DNA of 64,000 bases from Cyclaneusma minus (GCA_037179335.1 JAKZHN010000018.1:1-64000), one strand, 5' to 3'; shown: positions 32,324 to 45,739, numbered from the stretch's first letter. Made by a program: numbers and translations. Notes: generated by a model from the sequence alone, not told the origin.

Positions 32324-35024
32324 ATGGAGGCCATTTTCGACAAGGCCAAGGAACTCGTCGAGGGGAACATCTCGCTCGGAGAACAAGAGCAACACTCCCA
32401 CACCGACGCCAACTTCAACTGTGACAACGTCCATGCCGAACACCTTAACAACCGCTTCAATTCCTTCGTTCCTCCAAGCACCGGAAATGCCAAGTGGTTC
32501 GTAGACGGCTGCGGATACTTCTGGGCTCTGTCAGTCGCCCTCGAGAATGCCACTGAATACATTTGGATTCTGGATTGGTGGTTGAGTCCAGAGTTGTACC
32601 TCAGACGTCCTCCATCCGCCAACGAGCAGTATCGTCTGGACCGAATGCTACGAAATGCTGCTGAGAGAGGTGTGCTGGTGAACATCATTGTCTACAAAGA
32701 GGTTCCTCAAGCTCTTTCCCGTGAGTTGTCCAATAAACACCCCAATACATACGCTCGGTCATTGCTAACAGAAACAAAGTTGATTCGGAACACACAAAGG
32801 AAGCTCTCGAGAAACTACATCCCAACATCAAGGTCTTCCGTCATCCTGACCACATCGCAACCGGACAAGCCCTCGAATCTGAAATCGCTTCGGATATCAA
32901 AACACAAAAGTTCGGTCCTGGTGCTCTCGCTGAACTCCCAAATGAGATGAAGAAGCTCCTCTATGGTCTTACAGATGATGTCGTTCTTTACTGGGCTCAT
33001 CATGAGAAACTTTGCATTGTCGACGGGAAGATGGCATTCATGGGAGGTCTTGATGCATGCTTCGGACGTTGGGATACCAACAATCACCCCATTGCTGACA
33101 CCCATCCTGGCGACCTCAACTGTATTCTCTTCCCCGGTCAAGATTACAACAATGCTCGAGTCTACGATTTCCAGAACGTCGAACATTACGAGAAGAACAA
33201 GCTGGACAGAACCCAATATTCCAGAATGGGGTGGTCGGACTTGTCAATCTGCATGAAGGGTCCCATCGTTCAAGATTTGGTGACTCATTTCGTGCAGAGG
33301 TGGAACTTCATTTTCTACTCCAAGTACGATACCGTCAGCGATGAAAATAAGTACGCACCGTTGTACATCAACGGAGAGGGTGCACCCCCTGATTCTTCCG
33401 CCGCCCCCGAGAGCGAAGAACAATCTGAAAGTACTGGTGGCTTCTTCTCGGACATCGGAAGCCGTATTACACGTGGACTCCGACACATGAATCTCAGTCC
33501 CGGTGAATCTGCCCCCGAACAAAGCGGAGCAATTCAGCTGTGTCGAAGCTGCAGCAAGTGGTCTCACGGAGTCCCCACTGAACACTCCATCGCCAATGCC
33601 TACATCCAAGTGATCCAAGAAAGCCAGTACTTCGTTTACATCGAGAACCAATTCTTCATCACCGCGACAAGCGACAAGCAAGATCCTATCAAGAACAAGA
33701 TCGGTGCTGCGATTGTTGAGCGTATCATTCGTGCTGCGAACAATGGCGAGGATTACAAGATGATTGTGTGTATTCCCGCTGTTCCAGCATTTGCAGGCGA
33801 CTTGCAATCGAAAGATGCACTCGAAACTAGGGCTATCATGATGTACCAGTACAACTCCATCTGCAGAGGTGGAAACAGCATCATGGAGACGATTGCAGCA
33901 GCTGGTATTGATCCTAAGAAATACATTCGCTTCTACAATCTGCGAAACTACGACCGAATCAACTCGGGTGGTGCGCGGGACCGTGTTGAGGAGGAGTCTG
34001 GCATCAACTATGAGGATGCTAGGAAGGAGCATGATGATATTGTTGGTGCTGGATGGTCGGGAGGTGGAGAGGGAACGGGTGCTGGTGCTGATCAGGAGAA
34101 TGCCTATTACAACCAGTACCAAGATGCGGCGAGGAAGTTGGGCGATGAGGAAAGGGGTACGCAGGATACGGTTAGCGAGTGCTACATGCTGGATGGACCA
34201 CCAGTGGCCTCTATCCCCTGGGACTCTGGCAAGGTCGATGAGATTGACGCTTTTGTGTCTGAAGAGCTTTACATCCACACTAAGTGTCTGATCGCAGACG
34301 ACAAAGTTGTGATCCTTGGCAGGTAAGTTTTGCGGCATCCTTATGCAATCTTAGGCTCTCGAGATTCAGACTGACAACAACCACCAGCGCCAACCTTAAC
34401 GACCGCTCTCAACTCGGCTACCACGACTCCGAAATCGCTGTCGTAATCGAAGACCCCGAGATGGTCCCCTCCACCATCAACGGCCAAGAAGTCGAAGTCT
34501 CCAAATTCGCCACCTCCCTCCGCCGCCAGCTCTTCCGCAAACACCTCGGTCTCCTCCCCTTCCAAGATCCCACCCAACCCACCGACAACTTCCAACCTAT
34601 CGACATCGCCCCCGTTAACGACTACGACTGGGACTCCCCTGCCGACCTCTCCGTCCGCGACCCTCTCTCCCCCGAATTCGACGAACTCTGGAACGGCACA
34701 GCCCGCATCAACACCGAAGTGTTTGAAAAAGCCTTCCACCCCGTGCCGAGCGACAGAGTTAGAAATTGGGACGAATACAAGGAGTGGTTTGAGGAGCTGT
34801 TTGTGCAGCCGGGAGAAGAGGATGAGGAGAAGAAACAGAGGAAGTATAATTATGGGCATGTGGTGAGAGAGGAGTTTGAAGGGGGCGTGGAGGAGCTGAA
34901 GGAGTGGTTGGGGAGGGTGAGGGGCATGTTGGTGGAGATGCCGTTGGAGTTTTTGGTGGAGGTGGAGGATTTGGCGAAGGAGGGGTTGGAGTTGAATGCT
35001 TTTACTGAGGAGGTGTTTACTTGA
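32324..35024 (+). CDS. Phospholipase D
   Basis: Exons 32324-32720, 32780-34322 and 34388-35024 join in frame to 858 residues. Two HxKx4D catalytic motifs are present: HEKLCIVD (H207, K209, D214, followed by GGLDACFGRWD) and HTKCLIAD (H632, K634, D639); the second is completed by GSANLNDRS across the last splice junction. Between them lies IENQFFI (IYIENQFF-type) region typical of eukaryotic PLD. PLD hydrolyses phosphatidylcholine to phosphatidic acid and choline and acts at membranes. The protein lacks the PX and PH domains of yeast Spo14 and is about half its length, matching the shorter PLD found in filamentous fungi. A low-complexity Ser/Glu insert lies between the motifs (about 345-390). 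All catalytic residues are intact. Confidence 0.94.
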
Positions 35025-35681
35025 GGTGGTTTACGGTGAGAAGGGGATCTGTGGTATGGGCTGCGCTGCGCTCGATGATGGCCTGGGCTGATGATGGGCT
35101 AAAAAAAAATAAACAGATTCCTAGTGGCGACTGACAGAAATCTACATCTTTTGACGTTAGACGAATCCTTTGCCCTGGCGTGCGGCTGCTCAGCTTTTGT
35201 CCTTGGCTTGGAGCCATGGGTCAGCGGTGGGTTTCGTCATTTCATTCCTGTTGCTTGCAGCCTAACGATGTTTCGTATCGCTTTTCCCTAAGGTTTCCTG
35301 TCCAGCGAAAGTATCCCGCAACTATGCTTTTCACAATCTCTTTGCCCAAGTGGGTAGATGTTTCTGTTTTCTGTGTCAAAGGCTACTATCAACCTGTTGC
35401 GAATTTTTCCCTTTCCTTGTGTTGGGGCGGGGGCGTTTTGGGACCAGCAGGACGAGCTGGTTTTCTGCTTTTGTTTCTTTGTACACGGCTCGCTCCTACG
35501 GCGAAGCATTTGGAGTAAGTTCGGTTTTTGTCGTGGCGAAAAGAAAAAGAGCTGCGTTCGCGTTTCTTGTGGGTTTTACTTCCCCGGTTCTGTATGTTGC
35601 GAGTCGATACCCTGCGTCCAGACTTGTGATGAGGATCCTTGAACTTCTGCGCGCAGTTTGGAGCTTTTTTGGGATATCTAT
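35025..35681. other. Intergenic downstream of PLD
   Basis: No gene supported; overlapping short frames only. Confidence 0.45.
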
Positions 35682-35777
35682 GGTAATCAAGGGAATCCTT
35701 AGTATTTGGGAATGCTCTTGATTACTGGGAATATTTCAGATGGTTGCGGATACTCCTCTTCATTGGAACACCTTCAA
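35682..35777. repeat. 19-bp-period repeat, four to five units
   Basis: Units include TAGTATTTGGGAATGCTCT, TGATTACTGGGAATATTTC, AGATGGTTGCGGATACTCC, TCTTCATTGGAACACCTTC. Same period and consensus as at 10216. Confidence 0.7.
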
Positions 35778-35932
35778 GTCTTCACTAAGAACACAAGAAT
35801 TCCCTCGGCAAAGTGCGACGAAACTTTAGGGTCGAAGATCTTCCATCGCTTTGAAAGCCGGGTTTTGAGCCGCACAAGTGATTCCCCGCAATAAAAGTCT
35901 AGCTGGAGCCTAGGCCTTCTGGGTGCCTGATA

Positions 35933-36156
35933 CAGGTGCTGGCCATGCTCCATCTGCCCCCCGGTCATGTATTTTTAGACGGTCCTTTTTGGGGAATTTG
36001 CCCAGATTTTAGTCCGATTTCATAACTATTTCCTGGTTTTTATCCACCTTTACCCTGATTTTCTCTGATTTTAACCCTACAGCGATCAGTTGAAAATCCA
36101 TGAAGGTGCTTCAGTTTTGTATGGCCGGGGGGCAGCCTTAGCATGGCCAGCACCTG
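35933..36156. mobile_element. TA-flanked MITE with ~36-bp inverted repeats
   Basis: Left end CAGGTGCTGGCCATGCT..CTGCCCCCCGG and the reverse complement of the right end agree at about 31 of 36 bases. TA lies on both sides (35931-35932, 36157-36158), as for Tc1/mariner insertions. The AT-richer core has no coding capacity. Internal direct repeats of GATTTTA-like sequence occur at 36005-36075. Confidence 0.85.
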
Positions 36157-36158
36157 TA

Positions 36159-36579
36159 CTTGTGCTGCAAATTAGTGTCTGCTAGCGTGGTTTCTCTGGC
36201 CATTCAAGTGAGTACGGCCTTTGGATTTGGCCATTTAGCAATACGAATAATTACGAGAAAACGATTAATATAGTTGCAGATATTATTAATGTCATTTGGT
36301 TAATATTTGGGAACAAGTTGATTGGCCATTCGGACCAACCCATAAGGCAAACATACCCAGCAAGGCACACATCCAGCTGTGTTAGGAAGTTCAAGAGGCG
36401 CTAGCACACACTTACGGCACAAGTACTCCCAATCTGCGCTGCCACCACACACAACCCGACCACATCTGCAGCTCGTATGATCCTGGGCGCGTCGGCAGTG
36501 ACCATTTCAGGATAAGGATTTGGGGGCCAAGCGACCTGATTGGCTGCCATTGTTCATGATCCATGCATGATACCGCAAT
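36159..36579. other. Intergenic, upstream of four-TM protein gene
   Basis: AT-rich to 36320, then balanced. TTGGCCATT occurs twice (about 36225 and 36322). No gene. Confidence 0.45.
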
Positions 36580-39017
36580 GTGGCTGAGGTATCAGAGCCT
36601 TGCGGAATCGCAATTCGCAACCTTGGATCAATTATTTATTATGGGGAGTGGAAGGATCGAGGTGAAAAGCTTGTCGCCCGTACTGCTCGAGATTCGAGAA
36701 TTCAGAATACATTCGACTGCTTTGCGCCATACCACCGATTCATGGACCACTCGGACGAACAGCGGCCTCGCGGCTATGAAGTCCCCTTGCTGACGCTTTC
36801 ACTCCCAACAACGGGAGAAGCACTCTTGCCTTGGAGCGCAGACGGCTCTCAGGCGAGCCCGACGTCAACATGTCACCTGTCGCCTCAGCTGAGGCCTATC
36901 GCTGCAGCAAATACGACTGGAAACGACTCATCTGAGTTCATGCTGTTGTCGTCAAGCGCAGCCAACTCTCAAAGCAGTCCGACATCAGAACTACATCTCT
37001 CGCCTCGGTCGAGATCTAGCACAAGATCTAATCCGAATGAACGTCACTCGCTCGAGCAGGAGCACTCGAGACCATCAATAGATGTTGAACGCCGCTTGGT
37101 CGGGAATGAGGAGTCTTCTTTCGGCGCCAGCGAGGCCGGGTCTAAGGAGGCGTCGCGAGGTTCAAATGAAGATGACTCGAAACTGCCTCCGAAGGCTTTC
37201 AAGGAACCGAGTCGTCAATTTGTGTCCAGCCTGCGAACGCGAAGCTTCCTTCGACATCTTCTCGTGTTTCTTGCCATGGGCACCTTCGTTTCTGTACCTA
37301 TCGTCTTAGTGGTCTTATACGCCTACAGTTCCTCGTACGGAAACTTGCCCTGGTATGATTGCACGTAAGTATCTTCTCGATGCCGGAAGGTTGAATCCAT
37401 AATGCTGATCTGACCCAAGTTACTCAGGAACTTGGTCCTTCGAAGGTACATCAGACACCTAACTGGGGTGAAAGCAAGCATTTGCTGACTATGCTCTTAG
37501 GCATTGATGTTCCTATTAGTAGTAACTTGACCTTTGCCCAGGCCAAAGCCATTGACTTGGCCTGGAACACAGTCATCGGCCGTGCTTTGCAGACCCTACT
37601 TGGTATAATGGCATACAATATCTTCACGGGTGTTCTCATGCAGATATGCGAGAAGCATCAGATTCCATACGATCTCTATGCCGCTATGGCTTTGGCGACA
37701 ACTCGAACGGATGCGTTTCTGCCGGTTATTCGGGCCGTCTTCTCAAAATTATCAAAAGCAAGATGGACTATGCTTTGGCTCCTGGTGACAATCATCTACT
37801 TGGCAGTCTTCCCAACGCTTATAGATGCTGTCAGTGGATATCAGGCCATTCAGCAAACACACGTATCTATTGATCCAAGCAAACATTTGTACAGAAGGAT
37901 TAGCTGACAAGTTTGAACAGCTTCAACTTCCAAATGGTACTACAGTAGACGTCACGAATGGGGCTTTGAGTGACTTCGACCACTGGGACTTGGGATTCCA
38001 GATGCAGATCACAGTGCCACCTTTGGATACATGGAACAATACTGTGTTTGACTCGAGCGCATCACAGAAAGTCTCACTCTTCTATGGCTCTTACTCCGAT
38101 CCCGACTGGATGAAAGGGCTGAGGTCTTCAACTCAAGAATTCACCGGGCCAGCGACTATAGGGGATTCGAACAGTATTTGGTACACCTGGTGCAGCAATT
38201 CAACGACATCGACGATAGCTCTTCGGAGGGGCAATTATACCGAATCGGATATTGTTCCGTGGAAAACATACAATGACTCGACGTGCGAGAACTGGTTACC
38301 GATGATCTTGGTTATTGACGGAATTTCTACTGATGTGAATTACACCTTCTTCTATGATCAGTCAAATTATCAGTGTGTTTCCCTGCCGCTTTATTCCTGG
38401 GTAAGTCTCGAGTCTAAATATCGGTATCCAACTTTTCCAGCATTCTCCTGCTTGTAATGTCTGGCTACCGAGCGGTACTCGCCCCGAACGGCTGGAGAAG
38501 GGAGTGAAAAACCCGCACTTCTTCATTCATTCCCACTTTTTAGTAATTCACAAATCTTCCGAAATCACCGTCATACTGCTTCGCCTCATCACAACGCCTT
38601 ACTAACACCCCAATTTCGCAGGGATTTTCCCAAGAGTTTCTCATCATCGCCACAGCCGTCAACGGTCTATGGCTTTTCGTCACCTATTTCTTCTGGCTCC
38701 GAAGCATCCGTTCGGAGCTTGTCCGGAAAAACCGGGACTTTGGGACATGGCGCGCTGTGCTGGATCTATCGGAAGCGATGCGTGCAGAGCTTGGAAATGA
38801 TCTGTCTGCCTATGGAGATAAGGAGATTGGGAAGGCGTTGAAGAAGAGGAAGCCTATCGGGTATAGGACGACGATTGATAGCAATGGGAGTGGAACTATT
38901 GTGTTGAGTGGGGAGGTAGGTGATTTGGAGAAGAAAAGTCGGTGGTGGGGAAAGCGAAGGAAAGATGGGGCTAAGGACGAGAAGTTTGTGCTGGAATGGG
39001 GGAGGGAGTATCGGTGA
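36580..39017 (+). CDS. Four-TM glycoprotein-like membrane protein, unknown function
   Basis: Exons 36580-37364, 37420-37445, 37501-37862, 37921-38400 and 38622-39017 join in frame to 682 residues. A Ser-rich, disordered N-terminal half (1-225) contains a duplicated motif (SASPTSTCHLSPQLR / SSPTSELHLSPRSR). Membrane segments lie at about 226-249, 292-318, 359-380 and 557-577. Between TM3 and TM4 a domain of about 175 residues has many N-x-S/T sites (NNT, NST, NYT, NDS) and cysteines, so it is probably lumenal or extracellular. The charged C-terminus is basic. Exon 2 is only 26 nt, so its limits are the least certain. The protein resembles unnamed multi-TM proteins of filamentous ascomycetes; I know no function. 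Confidence 0.75.
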
Positions 39018-39899
39018 AATGCAGAATGTCTGCACGGATAGTGTCATGGTGACACGTGATAGGTCACGTGGATTCGAGCGTTCCTCCTGTGAAGACGGGT
39101 ATTTGGGTACTAAAGGCGACCGGGGGTTTTGAGTATTGAGTATTTCTTATTGGGGGAGTCATAGCCGGGGTGTGACTATCTTGAGTGGCCTAGCCTATAA
39201 TAATAGTTAGGGGATGAAGGGACCGATCAGGTGACCGTCTCTCTGTCGCAGCCAAAGTAACAGGCAAAGCAACACGAACAAGCAGGGAATTATTGTTTCC
39301 CCCTGGGATCAGCATGTGGTAGCAGAGACTTTGGGCTAAATGAAGCCATTAGGCACATAGTATGATCGGAAAAACGCTTCCGGGCCCGTGTTTCATTGAC
39401 TCCTCGATTCTTCAGCTCCGTCTCGCACAATCGACCTTACTGTATGTAATTGGTCGCCACAAATAATTCACGTGATCAAATGAGGTTACATTCAGCTCCA
39501 GGTGTGCGCAAGTCGTCAGTCCCAGCTTGGATGAGCTATCTGGTAGGCGGAAGATAAGTTGTGCGTCCCAAAGGGCGGTCCTACTGCATGGTGAGACGCC
39601 ACATGGTGCCATAAACGGTATCTTGATAGGTAATCTGTTGGTGTTTACAGGGGGGATGTCAATATTATGCCGAATGCTGCATGCTGTTCACCTTTAGGCT
39701 GAATGTGCTATTGGCTGCCATGGTTTTTGACCCCACCCACCCGTCACTTTTGAGGCTCTTCGGTGATACCTAACAGTAAGAGCAAGGCTCTGGGGCGTAG
39801 CTAGATTTTTCGTTAGTCGTTCTGTGTGTCACGATCTTTTTCGTAGACACTCCATACTTCAAAGTCAATACCTGAGCTCACGGAAGTGTCATTCGCAAA
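39018..39899. other. Intergenic before CorA-like gene
   Basis: No gene supported. Two CACGTG boxes flank a short spacer (GACACGTGATAGGTCACGTGG at about 39050-39071 minus one base of overlap). Confidence 0.4.
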
Positions 39900-42800
39900 A
39901 TGTCAGCTCGAAAGGCATCTGACTCCAATTTAAGCCGACAGTCAAGCCAAACTTCGCGAGTCGCTCAGAGTAGGGAAAGTCGCGAAAGTGCAACCGAATC
40001 CCCAACTGTTCACAGCTACGCTGAGAAAGGGAAGGAAGAGAAGGAAGGAGAGGATGAAGAGGAGGAGAGAAGATACTCAGGAGTCCGAGAATTCGAATGG
40101 CTTGAAACGGTCGACGGTAGTAAGTTAGCCTCGACTTGTTCTTCGCTGGGATTTTTCTAACCTGCTCTGTATCAAGACAAATGCTTCACCGGTCTAGCTT
40201 TCGACCGCACGTCCAGGTCTGCAGATTTTGGCTGCGATGGATACAATGCCTCGGTGAATAATTGGCACGGACTACTACAAATATCCGCGCCTGTCAAGAG
40301 TCAGGAGATCGATTGCAGTCTTGTCTATGTCCAAGGCGATTTTCCGGGCACAGCTGACTCGATGCTTGCGCGAGCCCAATATGGTGAGCTCAAGGGACCT
40401 TGGGGCTTCAGGGTTCCGCGCCACTCGGAGTATTCTCTGGGATCGGTGCCAGCGCAAGGATACATCAACTACCACTGGCCCTATATGTCCTACGACTTTC
40501 AACGAACAGGGTTCGAGGATGGCACTGTTCACATGTGCTCTTTCGTTCAATCAAAGGTTGTGTACCAAGTCATTCGGATAAGACCAGGAAAGAGAGCTTC
40601 TTCGAAGAATGGTCAGCGTCCTTCGAAGCAGGCCATTGATGATGGCCCATCGCGACTTCTTTTCAACGTAGGAGGCAATATACGTTTCACTTGCGCCTGC
40701 ACGAATGAAATGATGAACGACCCCTACGAGTCGCGCTCTGGACCGGACGAGTACCAAGTCGAGCTTTCCAGCGACGGATATACGTTCTCCTGTCGAAGCA
40801 AGAAATATGACCACCGATTGAGTCTTCGTATTTTCGTTGATGGCTTCAAGAAACGGTTGAAGCGCAAAGCATCTCAACCAGTTCCACGGAATACCAGTGC
40901 ACCCAGTCTGGCGGACTTCCTGCTTGAGGATGAGCTAGAATTCCGTGAACAAGAGCCAGTCACTGTTGTTGTGGCACTATCACTACAGAGCGATGAAATC
41001 CCACATCAAAAACTCGACCATGCGCCAACCAACACCGAATCCTATTTGGGCACATCAGACGAGTCCACAAACTCTGCAACACGTCTGTGGTTAGCTTACC
41101 ACCACAAGAGCCATGGAAGTGAATCTACAGCGTCCGACGATATACATGCAATTGGTAGATGCATTGAGCAGATCCTAGGCCCACGCTCTATTACAGCACT
41201 ACGAAAAGTTGAAGTTCCTCTTGATAGTAAGGAACATTCCGATGGAATGAGCACCCCAGTCAAGAATGGAGAACCGGCTTGCACGGAGGAAGCCGACAAA
41301 TATCCATCTGGTTCTGACCCAAATCCTTCCTGGACGTTATCAGCTCTTATAGATGAAGTGGACGAACGTCCATCTGGTTCTACTCCAAGTGCTGCCTTGT
41401 TGCCCCCGGGTTTCACAGAGGAAGCAGACAAGCGTTTGTCGGATTCTGCTTCTCCAAATATTCTCCTAGTGTCTCCTGCTCACAAGGAGGATGCAGAAAA
41501 AGGCCTGTCTGATTCTGGTCCAAGTACTCTGGTGGCGCCGGCTCAAAGACCATCTGACAGTAATGGTTCCAACAGTATCCATTTAGACCTGAATCAGCTT
41601 GATGGGACCGAGGGAAGTGCTACCCCACATGATCCTGTGGGCAGCAGTGGTCTGTTTACCCCAGACCAACTGGACGCAATGAAGCAGCAGATGTTTGCCT
41701 TCAAGTGTCTGTCCAAGAATTTGGAAATCCCACCGAACACGCAAAAGCAAATGTCAGCATCGCAGAAAATACAAACCTCGACCGAGCATCTCCCCACCGG
41801 TGTTGGGCAAAGCCTAGCACATATACCAGACACAGTGGAAAAGGCCTATGGGCCAAACAACTTGAAAGGCCCAACAACGATCACTCTCAATGAACAAGGT
41901 CCACAAAGGGCTGTTGGAGAAACGCCTGAAACGAATAGTCCAGTCAAAGATGAAGCAAAAGTTCGTGTGGTGGAAGTTACTACTCCTTTAACGGATATCA
42001 TTATGCAACCAATGGTTAAAGTCGGAGATGCTTTGTAAGTACCTACAGCGCCATGAACAAATGCTCCGAATATGGCTTAAGCTCAGTGGATGATTACATT
42101 CCCAATCATTTGGGATACTCTAATGATCTGGGGAATTCCTAAGTGTTTGGAGATTGTAGACCGTATCCGGATTTCTTTCTCCCACAGTACCTAATGCAAG
42201 CATCGCGCGAATGTCACGCTAATACTAAGCAGTAATAAGACACGTCTTGTCATAAGAGCATTACGGCACTTGACAGCTCCAGAGTACATGCGGACGCTTT
42301 TGGAAAGAGGTGGCCCTGATATCAAAAACCACGAGTGGTACGCAAATAGGCTTCGACGGCACATCCAAAAAAGCTTGCTTTGGCTGTTGACAATCGATAT
42401 TGGGCATCCATATCCTATTGGCAATTACATGCTACTCCGAAAACCCTTTGGTGGTGGGGAGCCTAGTATGCACGATAATTACGACGGCCTGTCAGATTTG
42501 GAATCCGACCTCTATTATCACGTAATCTTCATCCGATATATATTACAGCATTGTCTCTACGCTGTTGATGAAGACGTCTGCACCATTCTTTGGGAAAACT
42601 TTCGCACCATCAACGTTGCAGAGAAATCCAGGTCGGGGAATCCCGATTTCTCCGTTATGCAGTGGTTATACTACGACAGTCTCAAATATATAGGCGAGTA
42701 CTTGCAAGGAAAGGGCTTCGGGAGCTTCGTAACCTTGAACATGGATATGACTAAGATCGACCAGCTCAGACTCCAAAGTCGTGTTGAGGCTGAAAGGGGC

Positions 42801-45739
42801 GGGCGCCGCGGAGAACGCACGCAAGATGATTATGACATGGACGCACTCGCTTTCTTGGCAGAGGAACTGGCAGTAGAATCCGAATGCCCGCAATACGAGC
42901 GGGAAAAGATACGTGGGAGATTCCCTGCATCTGTCATAAACCCCGGATGGGCAGAGAAAAAGCCCGACAAAACATCAAGTGCCCCATGGGAACTGTTTTG
43001 TTCGAGTCACTCCAACGCACTGAGAGCTTCTGTATTCATTGAGCCTAGCCTCAATATCTCGCCGAATAATGACATCGATGACATCGAGATAGCACTACTG
43101 AAAGAAGCGTGCTACGAGTTTTTAACCTCAGACTATAGTTTTGTCCGATCTTGGAACAGATATGGCAGTAAAAGTATCCGGTATTGGTGGGACTTAGAAG
43201 TTGGGAGCGCGATCTGCATCACTTTACTTGACCTTCGAGCCTACGGTAAGATATTCGAACATTATTATTTACGTTACTGAAGCCAACTAACCTCATGTCT
43301 AGAAATTGCACGAGGAGAAAGCCAGGACATCACACGGCAAGATCTCACAGAACGTAACAAACATCCGCTTCGAGCAAATAGATCCACTCCGCCGGAAGAG
43401 GAATCTTCTTGGACAGACGGCAAACCACCAACGATGTATTTTCCTCTGTCCTACGTATACTCTCTGGATGATACGCCAAGCGAGTACCAGCCCAATCAAC
43501 GGGATAAGGTTCCTCTCCGGGATGGCATTTTGAAGTACTTCAAAAGGAAGAGGTACATAGCCGGAGGAGAGCTCAAGATAGCTTCACTGAACGCCGAAGT
43601 TTTAAGGCCCGTTTTCTGTTACAGGTTCTACTTTGACAATTTCGGTGAGATAGATTGGCAGGATTGGTGGCTTCCTTGGGATGACCCAGTCGAGCTCGCT
43701 CCAAATTTGAAAATCTTGATCGAACATCTGAATGATAGTGTAAGTGGAGTTACAGACCGCTAATATCTGTTTCGGTGCTATGTATAAAGTGAAAGTTCAC
43801 GATGCTAATACTTGCCCAGATGGTGGATCGATCTTCGAAACATTGTATTTTGTAAGCAGTTCTCCTCGGAGCACAGTGCCTCAAGTTTATACCCTAATTA
43901 CAAATCCCAGATTTTCAAGCCGAACATGCCCGCTACTAGTCGAATGGTTCATTTATGTATGGCATCCAGAAGCACTCGACGCCTTCGACAGCTATTTTGG
44001 TCCATTTTCTATCTATCTCTACCAGCGCAAGACGTCGTGGGTGACATCGATTACTGTCGCTTACTGGGGTTTCAAGAACCTAGACCCCCTTTACCCGGAG
44101 GATTTCGATGAGAACAGAAGCCATGGAGACTTTCCCCCAACGGAGATCATATCGCGCGGAGATAGAAAGATATTGGAGGAACGTTCATCTACCATCGTTA
44201 TTACTGGTGATAAAGATGGGTACTTTTGGCTGTGCACTGTGTGGTCAGAGCTAGACATCCGGACCGGAGTCCTGCTAGACGCCGCCGGGACAAATCTCTC
44301 CATGGAGAGAGTTCTACAGAAATTTATTCACTCACAATCGAGTGGCAGGTGTCTAATCTTCATTCTATTGCTCAGTCACCTCTGCGGCAAACTCGCCGAG
44401 CAGTACGAAGAAGTTCTGAAGAGTCTGGAGGACACCGTCAACCTTGGGGTAAGCCTCCGAGCCCAGGCTTGATATTCTTTCTTCGCACTCGAATTATTGA
44501 CGGAGATGACTTGACTGTTTGGATACTCCTTGGGTAATTTGAACTTTTTCGGTGGGGTTCGATCATCTTCAATAAAGAAGATATATCCAACGTTCTTGAA
44601 ATTTCAACTGCACAAGGAAATCCATATCCGACAAGTCGACTTCAAGCTTGGGCCCAGAAAGACTCCGAACATAAGCCAAATGTCCCACTCTCTAAATGTA
44701 AAAAGCTAACCACAATACAGAAAGATATCGTCTTGCAAGGATTTCAGTTCAAGGCTAGAAGCGCCGTCGACGATTTCACGCAAATGATCTGGGGCCTAGA
44801 GTGCCTGAACGCTTTTTACAATCGACTAAGCTCGAGTATCGTGGAAATCGAGAAGGCTAGGGTTGAAATGGAAGAAATCATTGACCGGGTAAGTTTGCTT
44901 TCAGTGGTCTCGCATAGGACCACTTCTGAAATGGATTTCATAGGCTCCCGGGCAACGCCAACCTGAGTTGGACGACACGTATCGAATTATTCTAGAGGAG
45001 TTTGGAAAGCGTTTTGACAAGTTGAGAGGAGTGGAAGCTAGAATCAAATGGAAGATTGGGCAGGTTTCGCTCTTCCGAGAGAGTTTCTCTACAATCACGG
45101 GCCTTCGTCAGGGTAACAACATCAAAGTTTTGACTTACATTACCATCGCCTACCTTCCGCTGGGCTTTGTCACGGTAAGCTTCCCTAAGTCTTTCACAGT
45201 GGAGGAACAAATCTAGACTAATTCTGAAGGCACTATTTTCCATAAGCACCAACACGATCCCTAGCGACATCAGTAGCGGACTATACATTGGTCTCCTAAT
45301 CACCTTTCTAATTGGGACGGTCTCACTCGCACTTAGCCTAGAGAGCCTTACTAAAGCTTTCTACTACGCATGGGGAATATGCCTGAAGCCCATGCACTAC
45401 GCTTGGGTATTATGCTTGAAACTGATGCGCAATGTCAGGGGGTGGGCAAAAGCCCGGCCACGTTCTTTTTGGGAGCTGATGATACTCTCGTGGCTGATTT
45501 ACCATGCGATCTGGAGGTTTCGTACTGATTTCAAGCTTTGGGTACAAAACAAGCTGAAAATAGGGTCGGAACTTCCCGAGGCGACTGAGGCAAACCAATC
45601 CCGAGGCAGGGTGAAGCAAAGACTGGGCGAGGGCTTGAATCATTTGCGATTCCGGAAAACCAAGAAGCCCGCAGATTCTGCGGACTATATGGGGGAAGAC
45701 CCCGGTCAGAAAAGTCCGGCGAGACTCCTGATGATATAG
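39900..45739 (+). CDS. Large CorA-like membrane protein, nine exons
   Basis: Exons 39900-40119, 40177-42034, 42233-43245, 43303-43739, 43820-43851, 43911-44448, 44721-44888, 44944-45174 and 45230-45739 join in frame to 1668 residues. The last 300 residues look like fungal CorA-type magnesium transporter-like proteins: a long helical region (LCGKLAEQYEEVLKSLEDT, RIILEEFGKRFDKLRG), then two closely spaced membrane segments, VLTYITIAYLPLGFVT (about 1484-1499) and GLYIGLLITFLIGTVSLALSL (about 1516-1536). The canonical GMN between them is not seen, so ion transport is uncertain. Upstream, an exon-2 region carries degenerate repeats (EEADKYPSGSDPNPS, EVDERPSGSTPSA, EEADKRLSDSASPN, KEDAEKGLSDSGPS). 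The N-terminus is charged and disordered. Intron 2 contains 19-bp repeats and intron 6 is 272 nt. Micro-exon 5 (32 nt) is inferred only from frame and splice sites. Confidence 0.75.
42098..42162. repeat. 19-bp-period repeat inside an intron of the CorA-like gene
   Basis: Units CCAATCATTTGGGATACTC, TAATGATCTGGGGAATTCC, TAAGTGTTTGGAGATTGTA lie in intron 42035-42232, which is 198 nt against 55-59 nt for most of the gene's introns. No flanking GTCTGCACCCC is visible here. Confidence 0.7.

Noticed and set aside
33244..34338. 364-codon minus-strand frame
   Set aside because: Lies antisense to the phospholipase D exons and follows their codon pattern; a shadow frame.
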